From Lytechinus variegatus (lineage: Eukaryota; Echinodermata; Echinoidea; Temnopleuroida; Toxopneustidae), in assembly GCF_018143015.1 (NCBI RefSeq), contig NC_054751.1, positions 26,022,783 to 26,086,782 on the forward strand: a stretch of DNA of 64,000 nt. Direction: 5' to 3'. Positions 45,801-54,999 of this stretch are shown piece by piece. The position numbers were made by a program, and so were the translations under genes. The notes below the pieces were generated by a model that saw only the letters and a list, made by a program, of their open reading frames with translations, was not told where the DNA came from and searched no databases. The number at the start of each line of letters is the position of its first letter. The first letter of the stretch is position 1.

Positions 45801-48800
45801 CATACCGAAGAAGCATCACGCAATCAATTTGATTGCGGTCATGCTGGCTTTTTCTGGAGAATGCCGATTCACCCCCAAAGTAATTTTAATCACAAAACCT
45901 CCGAGTTGATGAAATGCAGGCGGTTTAAAGGGGAAGTTCACCCTGAAGAAAAGTTTTTTGTAAAAATAGCAGAAAAAATAATAAATATTGGCCAAGGTTT
46001 GAGGAAAATCTGTTAAAGATTAAGAAAGTTAATAGAATTTTAAGTTTGGGATTTGTGATGTAATAAACAAGCAGCTGCCCCACACATTATGTAATATGAA
46101 ATGCATGAATTTCATTTTTTGTGTGTGTGTCCTGATGACTTAGTTTTGTTTTCTTTCCATGAACGGGTGTGAAATGATTTGTCTATTGATATACGACAGG
46201 CATTTTCTGAGAAAATGACAATTCATTGATTTTTTACCATTGTTTTACCATTTTACCTACATGTATGTAGAAATGCTGCTTACAAATGATGTCACAAATC
46301 AAATAATTAAAATTCTCATGAGTTTTTAATTCTTCGATTTCTCTCAAACCTTTGGCAATTTTCTTTATTGTTTTTTCCGCTGTTTTTAAAATAATTTTTT
46401 TGTCAGAGTGAACTTCCCCTTTAAATGTAAGTTTCATTTCCATTGAAGCAGGCACAGCACTAGAATTTATATGAGACTTTTGCTCGGACTGAGATCACTA
46501 GATGTTGAGCCAATGATAATTTGACTTTGATCAATCTTTTTACTTCGGGCTAGTGGTCTTACTGTCGTGGCTAAGGAGCAGTGTCATCTGCAGTATAATG
46601 CACAAACAGGCTATCAGGCTATCAGTTTGCTTGCCACAATATTACAGTATCTGTGTAGGGTATAAGCGCTAAAACTGATGAAGCAAAACAAACACCAATA
46701 TATTCACCGACTCCCATTCATATAGTCCGTCAAAAGAATCACATTCAGGATTTCCGTAAACCAACCACAATATTCATTACATTTAACAGATCTCTGGCAT
46801 AACTATATGCTCTGGGTAACAGAAGTCAACTGACAAATGCAGTATCTTATTTAACCGGGCTCTCTTTAAATAGAGCTGATTAGTATTGGAGTTCCATTAA
46901 TTGGTTGTAGTTTTTGATAGAGGATTTGGAAAGTGATATTATGATTTTTAACCTTTGACCCCAGTTAGATGTTGCTATCGATGGAGCCGATGAAGTGGAT
47001 AGTAGTTTAACGTGTATCAAAGGAGGAGGGTGAGTCGCTTGTCTTTCTATCGATGATTGATTAATTCGGTTGATTCGCAGTATGGTGCGCCATTTATCGG
47101 TTGCAGGGACGGGCCAAAATTCACATTGCCCCGTAGGAATAAGTTGACATCTGTGGCGCGTGCCAGTACTTAACTGCATGCATGCATGGTGGGTGGGTGC
47201 GTTGTGGTCTGTTGGTTCTGACTCTCGCCTTTGAAACAGAGGCTGTGGGTTCGAATCCCAGCCGTGTTTTCCTTCGAGAAATTTATCCACACTGTGCTGC
47301 ACTCGACCCAGGTGAGGTGAATGAGTACCCAGCAGGAGTAATTCCTAGCATGCACTGAGCACCATTGATGGTAGCTCGAGCTAAAGCCGGGGTAATAATA
47401 GCAGCGCTTTGTATCTTCAGGCAAAAAGCATTTTATAAATCCAGCTATTATTATTATTGTTATGCAATTTTTCAGTGCTGGCCGATAGGGTCCAGGAGGT
47501 GGAGGGTTTTTGGTGAATTCTTGCCATATGGTTTTCATTTTTGAAGCATCACAGTCCACTAGCACTGTGTGCTGCCTGCGCCTGCACGTGATGTCAACCC
47601 CAAAGTTAGAAATTTGGCCTGTTCGCTGTAACTGATAGATGGCGCACCATATTTTTAATCCACTGAATTTTGATGATTTTATTTACTGTCCTGATGCTGT
47701 TTGATTAAAATTTGAAATGCGTAAGTAAAAAAAAAAATTAAAAAAACCTTTGTAACACAGATGTATATAAAGAGACGAAAGATGGATAAATGTCTTATCT
47801 TCTATATTACACCAACAGTCCTATTCTGAACATTGTATTTACCAATTTTTCGCACTGTATTTCTACTCTTCCATTCGCATTTTGATACCGGTGTGTTGGC
47901 TCACTTAGTTAAGCGTCCATCTCACAACCGGGATTTCTGGAGTTCAAATCAGACTAGAAGATGTTAAGAGATGGGGGTTGCTGCTACCCTGTTTGGCAAT
48001 ATCAATTGGGCAAAAAGACTTTTTAAGAGATTTTTTTATTTCAGATTTCTATTTTGAATAATAAAATATGGATTTTCATTTTTGTCTTCCGTATAGAGGC
48101 TGCCTGACGCAAGAAAAGATTGTCGCTGCTAATGCTGATACATTCATTGTTATAGCAGACTACAGGTATGACACAGATCTTAAAGAAGTAAAAACAAAAA
48201 CTGCAATCAATTGTATTTAATATAGCATATTTCTCTAATACACCCTCTTGCTTGAGGTCTGTATAAAGCTTTCATACAACTATGCTACATGTATATGCAA
48301 ATTGTAAACTCAAGAGTTTCTCCTGGTATTTGAACTAGCTATGAATGTATTGGAATAATTTGTCAAGCTTAATGACTGGTGAACTGCGATTATTTGTTTG
48401 TTAGTTGTTTTTTTTTAGATAGTAAATGACTTTCATTTCATCTAAAACTTCATGACTTGTTGATGAAACACTGTTCCCTAAGAAAAAAAAATCAGCTCTT
48501 TAATCAAGAACCACATACCTATTTTGATTAAAATATTGAAAATCAACTTTGGCTTTCCACAGGCCAATCATTTGTAAAGTCATTCACAACATATCCACCT
48601 GCTCTCTGAAACATCTCACTGTTAGAATTTTTCTCCCTAATCCCCAAATCCCAGTTGTGCAAATTCACTGTTCTAAACAATAAATCAGTGTTCTTCAAGG
48701 AAATGTGTAGCAGTTGAAAAAAGTAATGATCTTAGAAATATGTAAGTGTTCAGTGTTCTTCCAGGAAATGTACAGCGGTTGAAAATAGTAAAGATCTTAG

Positions 48801-51335
48801 AAAAAATATAATAAATGTTCACCGTTCATCCAGGAAATGTATTGCACTTTAAAATAGTAACGATCTTAGAAAAATATGATAAGTGTTCAGTCTTCTTTCA
48901 GGAAGTTTATAGCATTTGAAAATAGTATTGATCTTAGAAAAATATTATAGGTTTCCATCAGATGCACATATGACACTGTATACATGTTGTATGCATGAAA
49001 AGTTTGGCAAACACATGCTAAACCATGCAAAACACTGAGAACCTAGTGTTTGATGGGTAGATTTGCCACTTATTCACGATCTGGGGCTTGTCTTACAAAG
49101 AGTTTTGATTGATCCAATCAATCACAACTATGGGGAGCCAGCAACGTCAACATATAAAATACATGTTTGTTCAAAAAATTTGTAGATATGAATGTATATC
49201 CATAAATTCATTGATTTATTGACAATATGGTGTGTTCTCCTTCATTTACAAAGGACCTAAATTTTGCAAATTTCCTGTAGAAAAAATTATGACACTGATG
49301 GATTTCCATAGAGTTACGAGTGATTGGATCAATCAGAACTCTTTGTAAGATGGTCTTGTTGGATTTTGCCTTAATTTTCACTTAACTTTTCATCATTCTA
49401 ATTTTTCGGCATGACATATGGTGTCTTCTATGAAATTCCATGAATTATGTTTTTTCTCAAATATTTTTAGATTATTATTATTTGTTTTGGCGTCACCTGT
49501 GCCTGGGAGGCGAAAAGCGAACTGAATCACTATGACCTGCAGGTCTGTTTTTTTTTTGTATTGCAGAAAACAGGGGATTTTGTAGTAACATTTTATTTTG
49601 ATTCTTTGCAGGAAACAGTCTTCAGACCTAGGTATCAACTGGACCAAAGGCATTCCAATAGAAGTCATTCCCATGGCCTATCGCCCAGTCATCAAGACTA
49701 TCCAGACCAAGTTTGGTGGCTCACCAGAACTCAGGATGGCCAAAGCCAAAGCAGTGAGTATACTTGATGTACATACCAAGCAACGGAGAATAAGAATGAT
49801 GGGCATTTATATAGCGCCATCCATCTAGAAATAATCTATTATGAGGTGCACTATTACCTTGACTTTAGTTTGTGCTGCCTTCAATCGCTCAGTGCATTCA
49901 AGGAATTAACCGTCAGGTACTCATTCACCTCACCTGGGTTGAGTGCAGCACAATGTGGGTAAATTTCTTGAAGAAAACATGCCATGGCTGCGATGCAAAC
50001 TCATGTCCCTCTGATTGAAAGACAGGAGTCATGACCACTAGACCTCTGCTTTGCTGAATGCTCAGCCTCAGTACATCACTGAGCGAAAACAGACTTAGGC
50101 CTATGTAATGATTTTTGCCACACTTTTGTTTCTTGCTTCCAGGGACCAGTAGTGACAGATAATGGCAATTTCATCTTGGACTGGAAGTTTGATAGAAAGC
50201 CTGAAAGCTGGGATTCAGTCAACAGGGACCTTATGATGATTCCAGGTACCTAAATGAATACTTTCCATGTCACTGTTTCATGAACCTTGTTATCAATGGA
50301 AAGAATACAAGCAACTGTTATAAAACAAATAATGCACAGTTATGATTGCCATTGTGTCAGTGGCAATGCAGCTCATTATTCACAATTTGCAAGCATGTGG
50401 CACTTGGACCGAGTCCCTTTTCATAACAATTTGAATACCCGAGATCTCTGCATCAGCGCTAACATCACAATTTTAAATTTGTGCATCATTTGTTTTATTA
50501 AATGGATCAGCAGTTTGATATTTTTGTGGAAGCTTTGTGAAAACCCCTCCAAAGTTCTATGGATGGCACAGATAAATAGACCATATCTACTTTGCATTAT
50601 GACATCAAAATATAGCCAGTGTAATGTGACTTTGTAAATGAATCAAAATCCTGTCCCAAGCAACTTCTTTGAAAGAATGCATATTTATATCATCTCAGTT
50701 TGATTGCAAATGTGGTAAAGTGCACAGGGCAGCTGGAATATTTTTAAGGCTTTGAAAAAGAATCTGGTATGAATTTGCTAAAAAGTACTATGAATAGTGC
50801 CAATATTTGTTTCTATTTTTATTGTCTTTTACATTTCTTGCAGTCAGCTGATAACAGGAAATTTTTAAGTAAGATGACAAGTTGAGGATTATTTTAAATG
50901 TAGTAATATGACGAGCATTTGTAATTAAAAAATGGAAAGATATATTCCTCTGTTATATGATGTCAATATGATATCTGTTACTGTTTATTTTCATGATGAT
51001 TTTTATATTAGAAATATCACAAGTTAGTCCTCATGAAACTTCATTTGTATGTATCTTTTTTGTCTTGTAAACAACATAGAAATCGTGAAATTAAATTTAA
51101 ATATACATGAAATATATACGGTACATCTATTATTCTTTTTTTACATTCTCTCTTTCGTTCTTATTCTCATGTGCAATGACCAAAAAAAAATGAAATCCCT
51201 CTTTTTCACCCTATTCCAACCTTGAATTTTGTTTTTGCCTAATCAGGTGTCGTGGATACAGGGTTGTTCATCAACATGGCCAAGAGGGCGTACTTTGGAA
51301 TGGCTGACGGGGGTGTTCAGATTCAAGATCCTTGA
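39666..51335 (+). CDS. RPIA: Ribose-5-phosphate isomerase A, complete, 8 exons
   Basis: Interconverts ribose 5-phosphate and ribulose 5-phosphate in the non-oxidative pentose phosphate pathway, in the cytosol. Exons are 39666-39842, 43705-43765, 45491-45606, 46965-47029, 48097-48165, 49612-49753, 50143-50245 and 51247-51335, giving 822 bases and 273 residues. The substrate-binding GSGST loop is at residues 67-71. The catalytic block DGADEVD (D124, D127) and KGGGGCLTQEK (K137, E146) is intact. Further family blocks are [35 protein letters not shown] and [12 protein letters not shown]. The start chosen is the first in-frame ATG after a TAA at 39633. A second ATG at residue 39 ([11 protein letters not shown]) also aligns with vertebrate MSKAEEAKKLA, so the first 38 residues are less certain. 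The C terminus (VQIQDP) differs from the vertebrate end. Confidence 0.96.
40490..40815. repeat. GAT-rich minisatellite, left of the LINE
   Basis: A higher-order unit of about 110 bases (GACTGACAATAATGTTATAT, then GATAATAAGGATGATAATG and a GATGATGATT stretch) occurs three times, diverged. The same unit resumes at 42712 on the other side of the LINE. Confidence 0.8.
40855..42453 (-). pseudogene. LINE reverse transcriptase, 532-codon open frame
   Basis: Reverse transcriptase with [15 protein letters not shown] (18-32), [17 protein letters not shown] (67-83), the [13 protein letters not shown] block (147-159), [20 protein letters not shown] (204-223) and the catalytic FADD (236-239). A thumb and C-terminal region follow, ending [20 protein letters not shown] and so on. 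The frame is intact from the first Met to the stop, but that Met is internal: the real frame continues upstream in the next reading frame (42710-42474). The loss of one T in the run at about 42535 explains the break. A long open frame suggests a fairly young insertion. Confidence 0.9.
42474..42710 (-). pseudogene. LINE ORF2 upstream remnant, in another frame
   Basis: Reads [20 protein letters not shown] and [20 protein letters not shown], then [16 protein letters not shown]. This is the linker that precedes the reverse transcriptase in CR1/Jockey-type LINEs. It joins the 532-codon frame if a single T is restored near 42535. The upstream end is the 5' truncation of the insertion. Confidence 0.8.
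42712..42850. repeat. GAT-rich minisatellite, right of the LINE
   Basis: Contains GATGATGATGACTGACAATG, as in the array at 40490, then GGAGGAGGATAATGATGATG and similar. Confidence 0.8.
42948..43195. repeat. TTCGTTATTCCGAAGG-type repeat block
   Basis: Diverged units of about 30 bases (TTCGTAATTCCGAAGG, TTCATTATTTCGAAGG, TTCGTTATTCTGAAGG), separated by AAAAGGG-type words. Probably part of a dispersed repeat family. Confidence 0.6.
43378..43417. repeat. Perfect 16-base inverted repeat
   Basis: TATTCATGAGTCCACT and AGTGGACTCATGAATA, with an 8-base loop. Confidence 0.9.
43705..43765 (+). CDS. RPIA: RPIA exon 2
   Basis: Encodes [20 protein letters not shown] plus one base, and carries the phosphate-binding GSGST loop. 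Acceptor TTTTTTCAG. Confidence 0.94.
44069..44208. mobile_element. MITE A copy, best preserved
   Basis: GGGGAGCATTTCATGAAAAG at the left and AAATGCTGATGATATGCTCC then CC at the right. The middle has GTTACCATGGTAAC and TTGTCAGATCTGACAA palindromes and CTTGTCGGAC. 140 bases, RPIA intron 2. Confidence 0.8.
44450..44560. repeat. Solo left end of the TTAA MITE family
   Basis: TTTAAAGGTCGAGTCCACCC and CAGAAAAATGTTGATTAGAA match the left end of the element at 44840. No matching right end was found nearby. Confidence 0.55.
44840..45433. mobile_element. TTAA-flanked element with long TIRs
   Basis: TTAAAGGTCAAGTCCACC at the left, GGTGGACTTGTCCTTTAA at the right. The arms continue for well over 100 bases (AAAATTTCATCAAAATCGGA and its inverse). 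Non-autonomous, and TTAA target use fits piggyBac or Kolobok. Confidence 0.85.
45491..45606 (+). CDS. RPIA: RPIA exon 3
   Basis: Encodes (A)[19 protein letters not shown] then [19 protein letters not shown]. Vertebrate [20 protein letters not shown] aligns. Donor GTAAGA. A TTAA-flanked MITE ends 57 bases upstream. Confidence 0.95.
45925..46424. mobile_element. TTAA-flanked element, second family
   Basis: TTAAAGGGGAAGTTCACCCT at the left and AGAGTGAACTTCCCCTTTAA at the right. The arms extend through the AGGTTTGAG-type and GATGTCACAAATC words. It lies in RPIA intron 3. Confidence 0.85.
46965..47029 (+). CDS. RPIA: RPIA exon 4
   Basis: Encodes [20 protein letters not shown] and GG, with the two catalytic-site aspartates and the lysine. 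Acceptor CCCCAG, donor GTGAGT. Confidence 0.96.
47195..47462 (+). mobile_element. SINE (copy 9)
   Basis: Plus strand, RPIA intron 4. Head GCGTTGTGGTCTGTTGGTTC, canonical B box GGGTTCGAATCCCAGCC, body GCTGCACTCGACCCAGGTGA and tail TATTATTATTATTG. Confidence 0.85.
48097..48165 (+). CDS. RPIA: RPIA exon 5
   Basis: Encodes [20 protein letters not shown] and DY plus two bases, with the catalytic glutamate in TQEK. Acceptor GTATAG, donor GTATGA. Confidence 0.95.
48685..48950. repeat. Four tandem copies of a unit of about 67 bases
   Basis: The unit contains TTCTTCCAGGAAATGTA, GTTGAAAATAGTAA and GATCTTAGAAAAATAT. Copies start near 48688, 48753, 48820 and 48885 in RPIA intron 5. Confidence 0.85.
49086..49356. 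mobile_element. MITE with CTTACAAAGAGTTTTGATTG ends
   Basis: TTACAAAGAGTTTTGATTGA and TCCAATCAATC at the left face TGATTGGATCAATCAGAACT and CTTTGTAAGA at the right, a TIR of about 50 bases. Confidence 0.8.
49463..49545 (+). repeat. Dispersed 80-base repeat, copy 1
   Basis: TTATTATTATTTGTTTTGGC, then GGGAGGCGAAAAGCGAACTG and AATCACTATGACC. It matches 54887-54955 closely. Confidence 0.7.
49612..49753 (+). CDS. RPIA: RPIA exon 6
   Basis: Encodes [20 protein letters not shown] then [20 protein letters not shown] and RMAKAKA. Acceptor TTTGCAG, donor GTGAGT. Confidence 0.96.
49795..50055 (-). mobile_element. SINE (copy 10)
   Basis: Minus strand, RPIA intron 6. Body GCTGCACTCAACCCAGGTGA, and the B-box-like region GTTTGCATCGCAGCC is worn. 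The 3' end is GGCGCTATATAAATGCCC. Confidence 0.75.
50143..50245 (+). CDS. RPIA: RPIA exon 7
   Basis: Encodes [20 protein letters not shown] then [14 protein letters not shown] plus one base. Acceptor TTCCAG, donor GTACCT. Confidence 0.96.
51247..51335 (+). CDS. RPIA: RPIA exon 8 with stop
   Basis: Encodes (G)[19 protein letters not shown] then DGGVQIQDP and TGA at 51333-51335. Acceptor AATCAG. Confidence 0.95.
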
Positions 51336-52195
51336 TCTCAGGGAGCCATTCACATTTGAGGCTGTACATCTTGCATACTTCAAGGAGAAGAATTCCATTT
51401 CCAACCGGCTCCTCCTTTTTGAGCTAGTGCTCAAATTTGCATTTGCCTTTAGAAGTAATTTTGAGCGATTTTAAACCATATTCCTGTACAAGAATATTCC
51501 AGCGTAATGTTTATTATGCCTTTGTTGTTCAACCATATCGAAGATCCCCAGGAGCAGTGTTTCACAGAAGAGCAAATGGAGAATGCCTGTTCAATTCTAT
51601 ATTGCACTACCAGCTAGACTAAACTTATTTTGATATACATGTATTATTATTATTACACAATTGGATTGGATGAATTTAAGTCTTCCCAGAGTCCTCTCAA
51701 ACCAACAAAGAGAACTTTCAGCACAAAATACCCATTCAGGAAGGATGGGTCTTTGACTGAAATTTTCATACACCGCAGTTTGTTGTGCAGAGGGTATTTA
51801 ATGAAAGTAGAACTAAAGATATGTTGCACAAAGAATCGTGGTCAATGCTGCTTAGTGCGGACTGCTTGCTGTAAAGCAGGGAGTGTGAATCTATACAAAC
51901 TTTAAATGTTCAAGGGAGAGAAAGAAATGGCTGAAAGGATTCTGTATCTAAATCATGGTCTTCCCTGTGGCATAGTTAATGACTCAATTTTATGAGGTAA
52001 AGAGCTGGGCCGGTATTCTGTTAAGAGTATTGATTAAGTTAGAGTTTTATTTAGCATTTTTACTTTGCTAAGCAAAATGCTTGTATTCAGATCCCCAATG
52101 TTTTACTTTATCGTGCCAAATTTTAGCAAATACTTACTAAAAACCATTGTGACGTCATAAAGTTTACGCAAAATAATGCTCAAAGCCAGTATATG
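51336..52195 (+). other. RPIA 3' flank
   Basis: Presumed 3' UTR and intergenic sequence. No AATAAA was found in this stretch, so the transcript end is unresolved. No other gene is seen. Confidence 0.3.
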
Positions 52196-53055
52196 TAGGG
52201 GAAGGCGGGGTAAGTTGAGCATAGGGGCAAGTTGAGCCACCAGCCCCAGGCCAATAATGAATGAGTCAGACATTGTGGTGGTGTCATGTATTGATGACCC
52301 ATAGCATAACCCCTAACCCCACCACATTGTTTTCAACTTTGAAACAAAAAGTAGTTTTTTAAAGGGAAAGGTATGAATTTCAGCCAAAAAAGTAAAAAAG
52401 GGTGTGAAATGGATAAGTGCTTTATACACATACACGTCTTTAAATATAGTAAAGACATGATAACATTGTTAGTCCAGGTATGGATCTTCATTCTTGTCAT
52501 AGTCTTTTAAAAGATGGATGCGTAATAAATTTGTGAATACAGAATTATCGCACTAAGTTCGGACTGGGGTAAGTTGAGCCAAACAGCATGGGGCAAGTTG
52601 AGCCATGCTAATTCTTATGGTAATGTATCTTAAAAAACAAACAAACAATAAAAATCGATTGAAATGCAGGCTGAAAGGAGCAAATTTACATGACTGCTCT
52701 TTTCCTTTTAAAGGATGTTAGTATTTATAGAGAATTAGCAAGTGAAAAGACTTTAAACAAAAAATTGACATGCTGGTTCTCCCCCATACATTTTGTACGT
52801 AGTTTTTGTGGCTCAACTTACCCCAGACGGTGGCACAACTTACCCCATATATGGGGCAAGTTGAGCCATTTGACATCGTTTTTTTCAAAGGTCGCTATGA
52901 CTTTCAGTGTAGGGGTAGAGTGTCATATGTAGGTGAAAAACATTTTCCAAGAATCAAATTTAAAGGCAAGGTACTTATTTCTACAATAGTACTAGTCATA
53001 TCAATTCTAACATGCAAAATGCATAAAGTGTCACAACTTACCCCGCCTTCCCCTA
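52196..53055. mobile_element. TA-flanked MITE with GGGGTAAGTTGAGCC motifs
   Basis: GGGGAAGGCGGGGTAAGTTG at the left (52198) and CAACTTACCCCGCCTTCCCC at the right (53053), with TA on both sides. Subterminal copies of GGGGCAAGTTGAGCC or its complement lie near 52226, 52567, 52592, 52806, 52834 and 52853. Confidence 0.85.
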
Positions 53056-53128
53056 TCCGTCTGCGCTTTATATGCACATTTGTAAACTGCACACAAGCCT
53101 GACATAGGCTAGGTAGGCGGCTGACAAA

Positions 53129-53341
53129 AGGCCTGGTCACACCGCCCGAGCATTGTTGGAGAGGTCGTGGAGCGGTAGGGAAAGAGGGTCGAATTTCGCT
53201 CTCAAAATTGGGGAAAAAATCAAAAACAAAAAAACAACATTCGAAATCGAAAATGGTAAACGGTAGCGAGCGGCGATGATTTTTTTTCTCTCCGCTCCAC
53301 GACCGCTCCAACAACGCTCGGGCGGTGTGACCATGCCTTAA
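53129..53341. mobile_element. MITE with 50-base GC-rich TIRs
   Basis: AAGGCCTGGTCACACCGCCC, then GAGCATTGTTGGAG and GTCGTGGAGCGG, face an almost perfect inverse ending GGGCGGTGTGACCATGCCTT. About 210 bases. Confidence 0.88.
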
Positions 53342-53616
53342 GCAAACTTTATACATAGCCAAGAAATATATTAGTAAAATACACAAAATTCTGACTTAAG
53401 TATTGAAGTGAATACTGACCCTGGGATTTGAACAGGAATTCACTGATTTGATTATCTTGCCATTATAGCAAAGAAGTGATTCTCCCCATAATATTTGATG
53501 AAGCAGGAAGCAGTTGACAAAACATGTAAAGGTAAATCCTGGACGAGAATGCTCAAAATAATTTCAGATGAAATAGAAGCGAAATTTAAGAGAAAATAAC
53601 TGTGAACAGGAGCAGT

Positions 53617-54207
53617 TGGGTGTTTCATAAAGCTGTTAGCAAGATACAAACAATTTTACTAATGACTGGTGATCCTGTCTTGTGGTGAGTCACTGAAGTG
53701 ATACACACCAGATTTCCATTTGTGTTGATTTAGTTGTTCTTCTTCTGCTCTCATCCTCAAAGATCTTCAAAAATCCTCAAAGATGAAATCAAACTTTGAT
53801 GCACGTTATGAGGAGGAGCAAAGGGTATTTTCAAAGTGGGTTTTGCAGTAGCTTTCGGAAGCTGTCAAGCGAAACTGCATTTTCTATTTGTAGAGGGAGT
53901 TTATTCCATAAGGGACAGATTGTTGGGCAAAGGCAGACTTCTCAATATTACCTCGTAGACGGTTTGTCTGAAAGCACTTATTGTGATTTTTCGGAGTGAC
54001 AAAGATGATTAAGGAAAATAATTTTTCTTGGGGTATTGCAGCAAGGTCATAATCACAGTCCTATACACCATGCTGAGTCTCCTTGCACTGCATCAGAAGA
54101 CTGGCTAGGCGTCTTCAGCTTGGTGGTCATGTTGGTTACGCTGCTAGTTCCCAAGAAAGGGTCACTAGTCGTTCGTTAAGTCGCTCATAACTTTATGAAA
54201 CACCCAT
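53617..54207. mobile_element. MITE B copy expanded by an internal insertion
   Basis: TGGGTGTTTCATAAAGCTGT and GACTGGTGATCC at the left, GAAAGGGTCACTAGTCGTTC and CTTTATGAAACACCCA at the right. Normal copies are about 175 bases; this one is 591 because of a foreign middle. Confidence 0.75.
53690..54155 (-). pseudogene. LINE C-terminal fragment inside MITE B
   Basis: Minus-strand translation gives RGNIEKSAFAQQSVPYGINS, then in another frame QIENAVSLDSFRKLLQN, the WNxLP...A.SLxSFKxxL ending typical of LINE ORF2 proteins. Too short and worn to place in a clade. Confidence 0.45.
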
Positions 54208-54280
54208 CAGAATCGGTGAAACAAACCCAGCAACATGAAAGGATAAATTGAATGGCAGAGTGCCTAAATTGCAACACCTG

Positions 54281-54409
54281 GGGCCCGTAACACGAAGCTT
54301 AGCAATGATCGTACAATATTTTTCTACGATTGATTGCATTAACGACAATGTACAATCAATCGCAAAAATCAACGTACGATTAATTGCTAACCTTTGTGTT
54401 ACGGGACCC
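54281..54409. mobile_element. MITE C copy, best preserved
   Basis: GGGCCCGTAACACGAAGCTT, then AGCAATGATCGTACAATA, face TACGATTAATTGCTAACC and TTTGTGTTACGGGACCC. Nearly the whole 129 bases can fold back. Confidence 0.85.
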
Positions 54410-54886
54410 AGATATTGATAAAATGTCCTCTTTTTCATCAGGATAGTATAATAGTGTATCCGTAGTAGTACCCCCAAGTTTAATTTTTTGCTAATTCCAC
54501 AACTGTTGTTCTTATTATATAATGATCATATGATTGCATATTTTCCATTCAGTTATATATTTTTTCATACTCATTAGAGAGTATAAACCCAAAGTATTCA
54601 ATTTTCTCAAATTGCACTTACATGTATGCTGGGGAAGAGGGATTCAAACGTTTTAGCTTGGTCTGTGGTTTCTCGAATGTATTCAAAGGCTGAATTCATC
54701 TCTTTGAATGATACTTCTATATACTTCGTTTATTTATTTTTAGGTTAATTGTTTTTATGTGTATGCTCAATCATGTCATCATACATATCCATTTTATATT
54801 ATTATTCATCAAGCGTAAAAGTTGTATGTAACAACTTTTGGAAAACCACCCTATAAGTTTATCTTAATGCGAACGTATTATTATTA

Positions 54887-54955
54887 TTTGTTTGACGTCA
54901 CTTGTGTCTGGGAGGCGAAAAGTGAACTGAATCACTGTGACCCACAGGTCTCTCC
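54887..54955 (+). repeat. Dispersed 80-base repeat, copy 2
   Basis: TATTATTATTTGTTTGACGT, then GGGAGGCGAAAAGTGAACTG and AATCACTGTGACCCACAGGT. Same family as 49463. Confidence 0.7.
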
Positions 54956-54999
54956 TGATATAACTGATTGGGGGAGTGCAGGTGGACCACCACACCAGG

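Noticed and set aside
48685-48950. CRISPR-like array
   Set aside because: Four diverged contiguous copies without unique spacers in an animal intron; a plain tandem repeat.
50287-50637. 116-codon ORF in RPIA intron 7
   Set aside because: No recognisable family, and the reading frame is not flanked by splice sites in phase with RPIA; likely chance.
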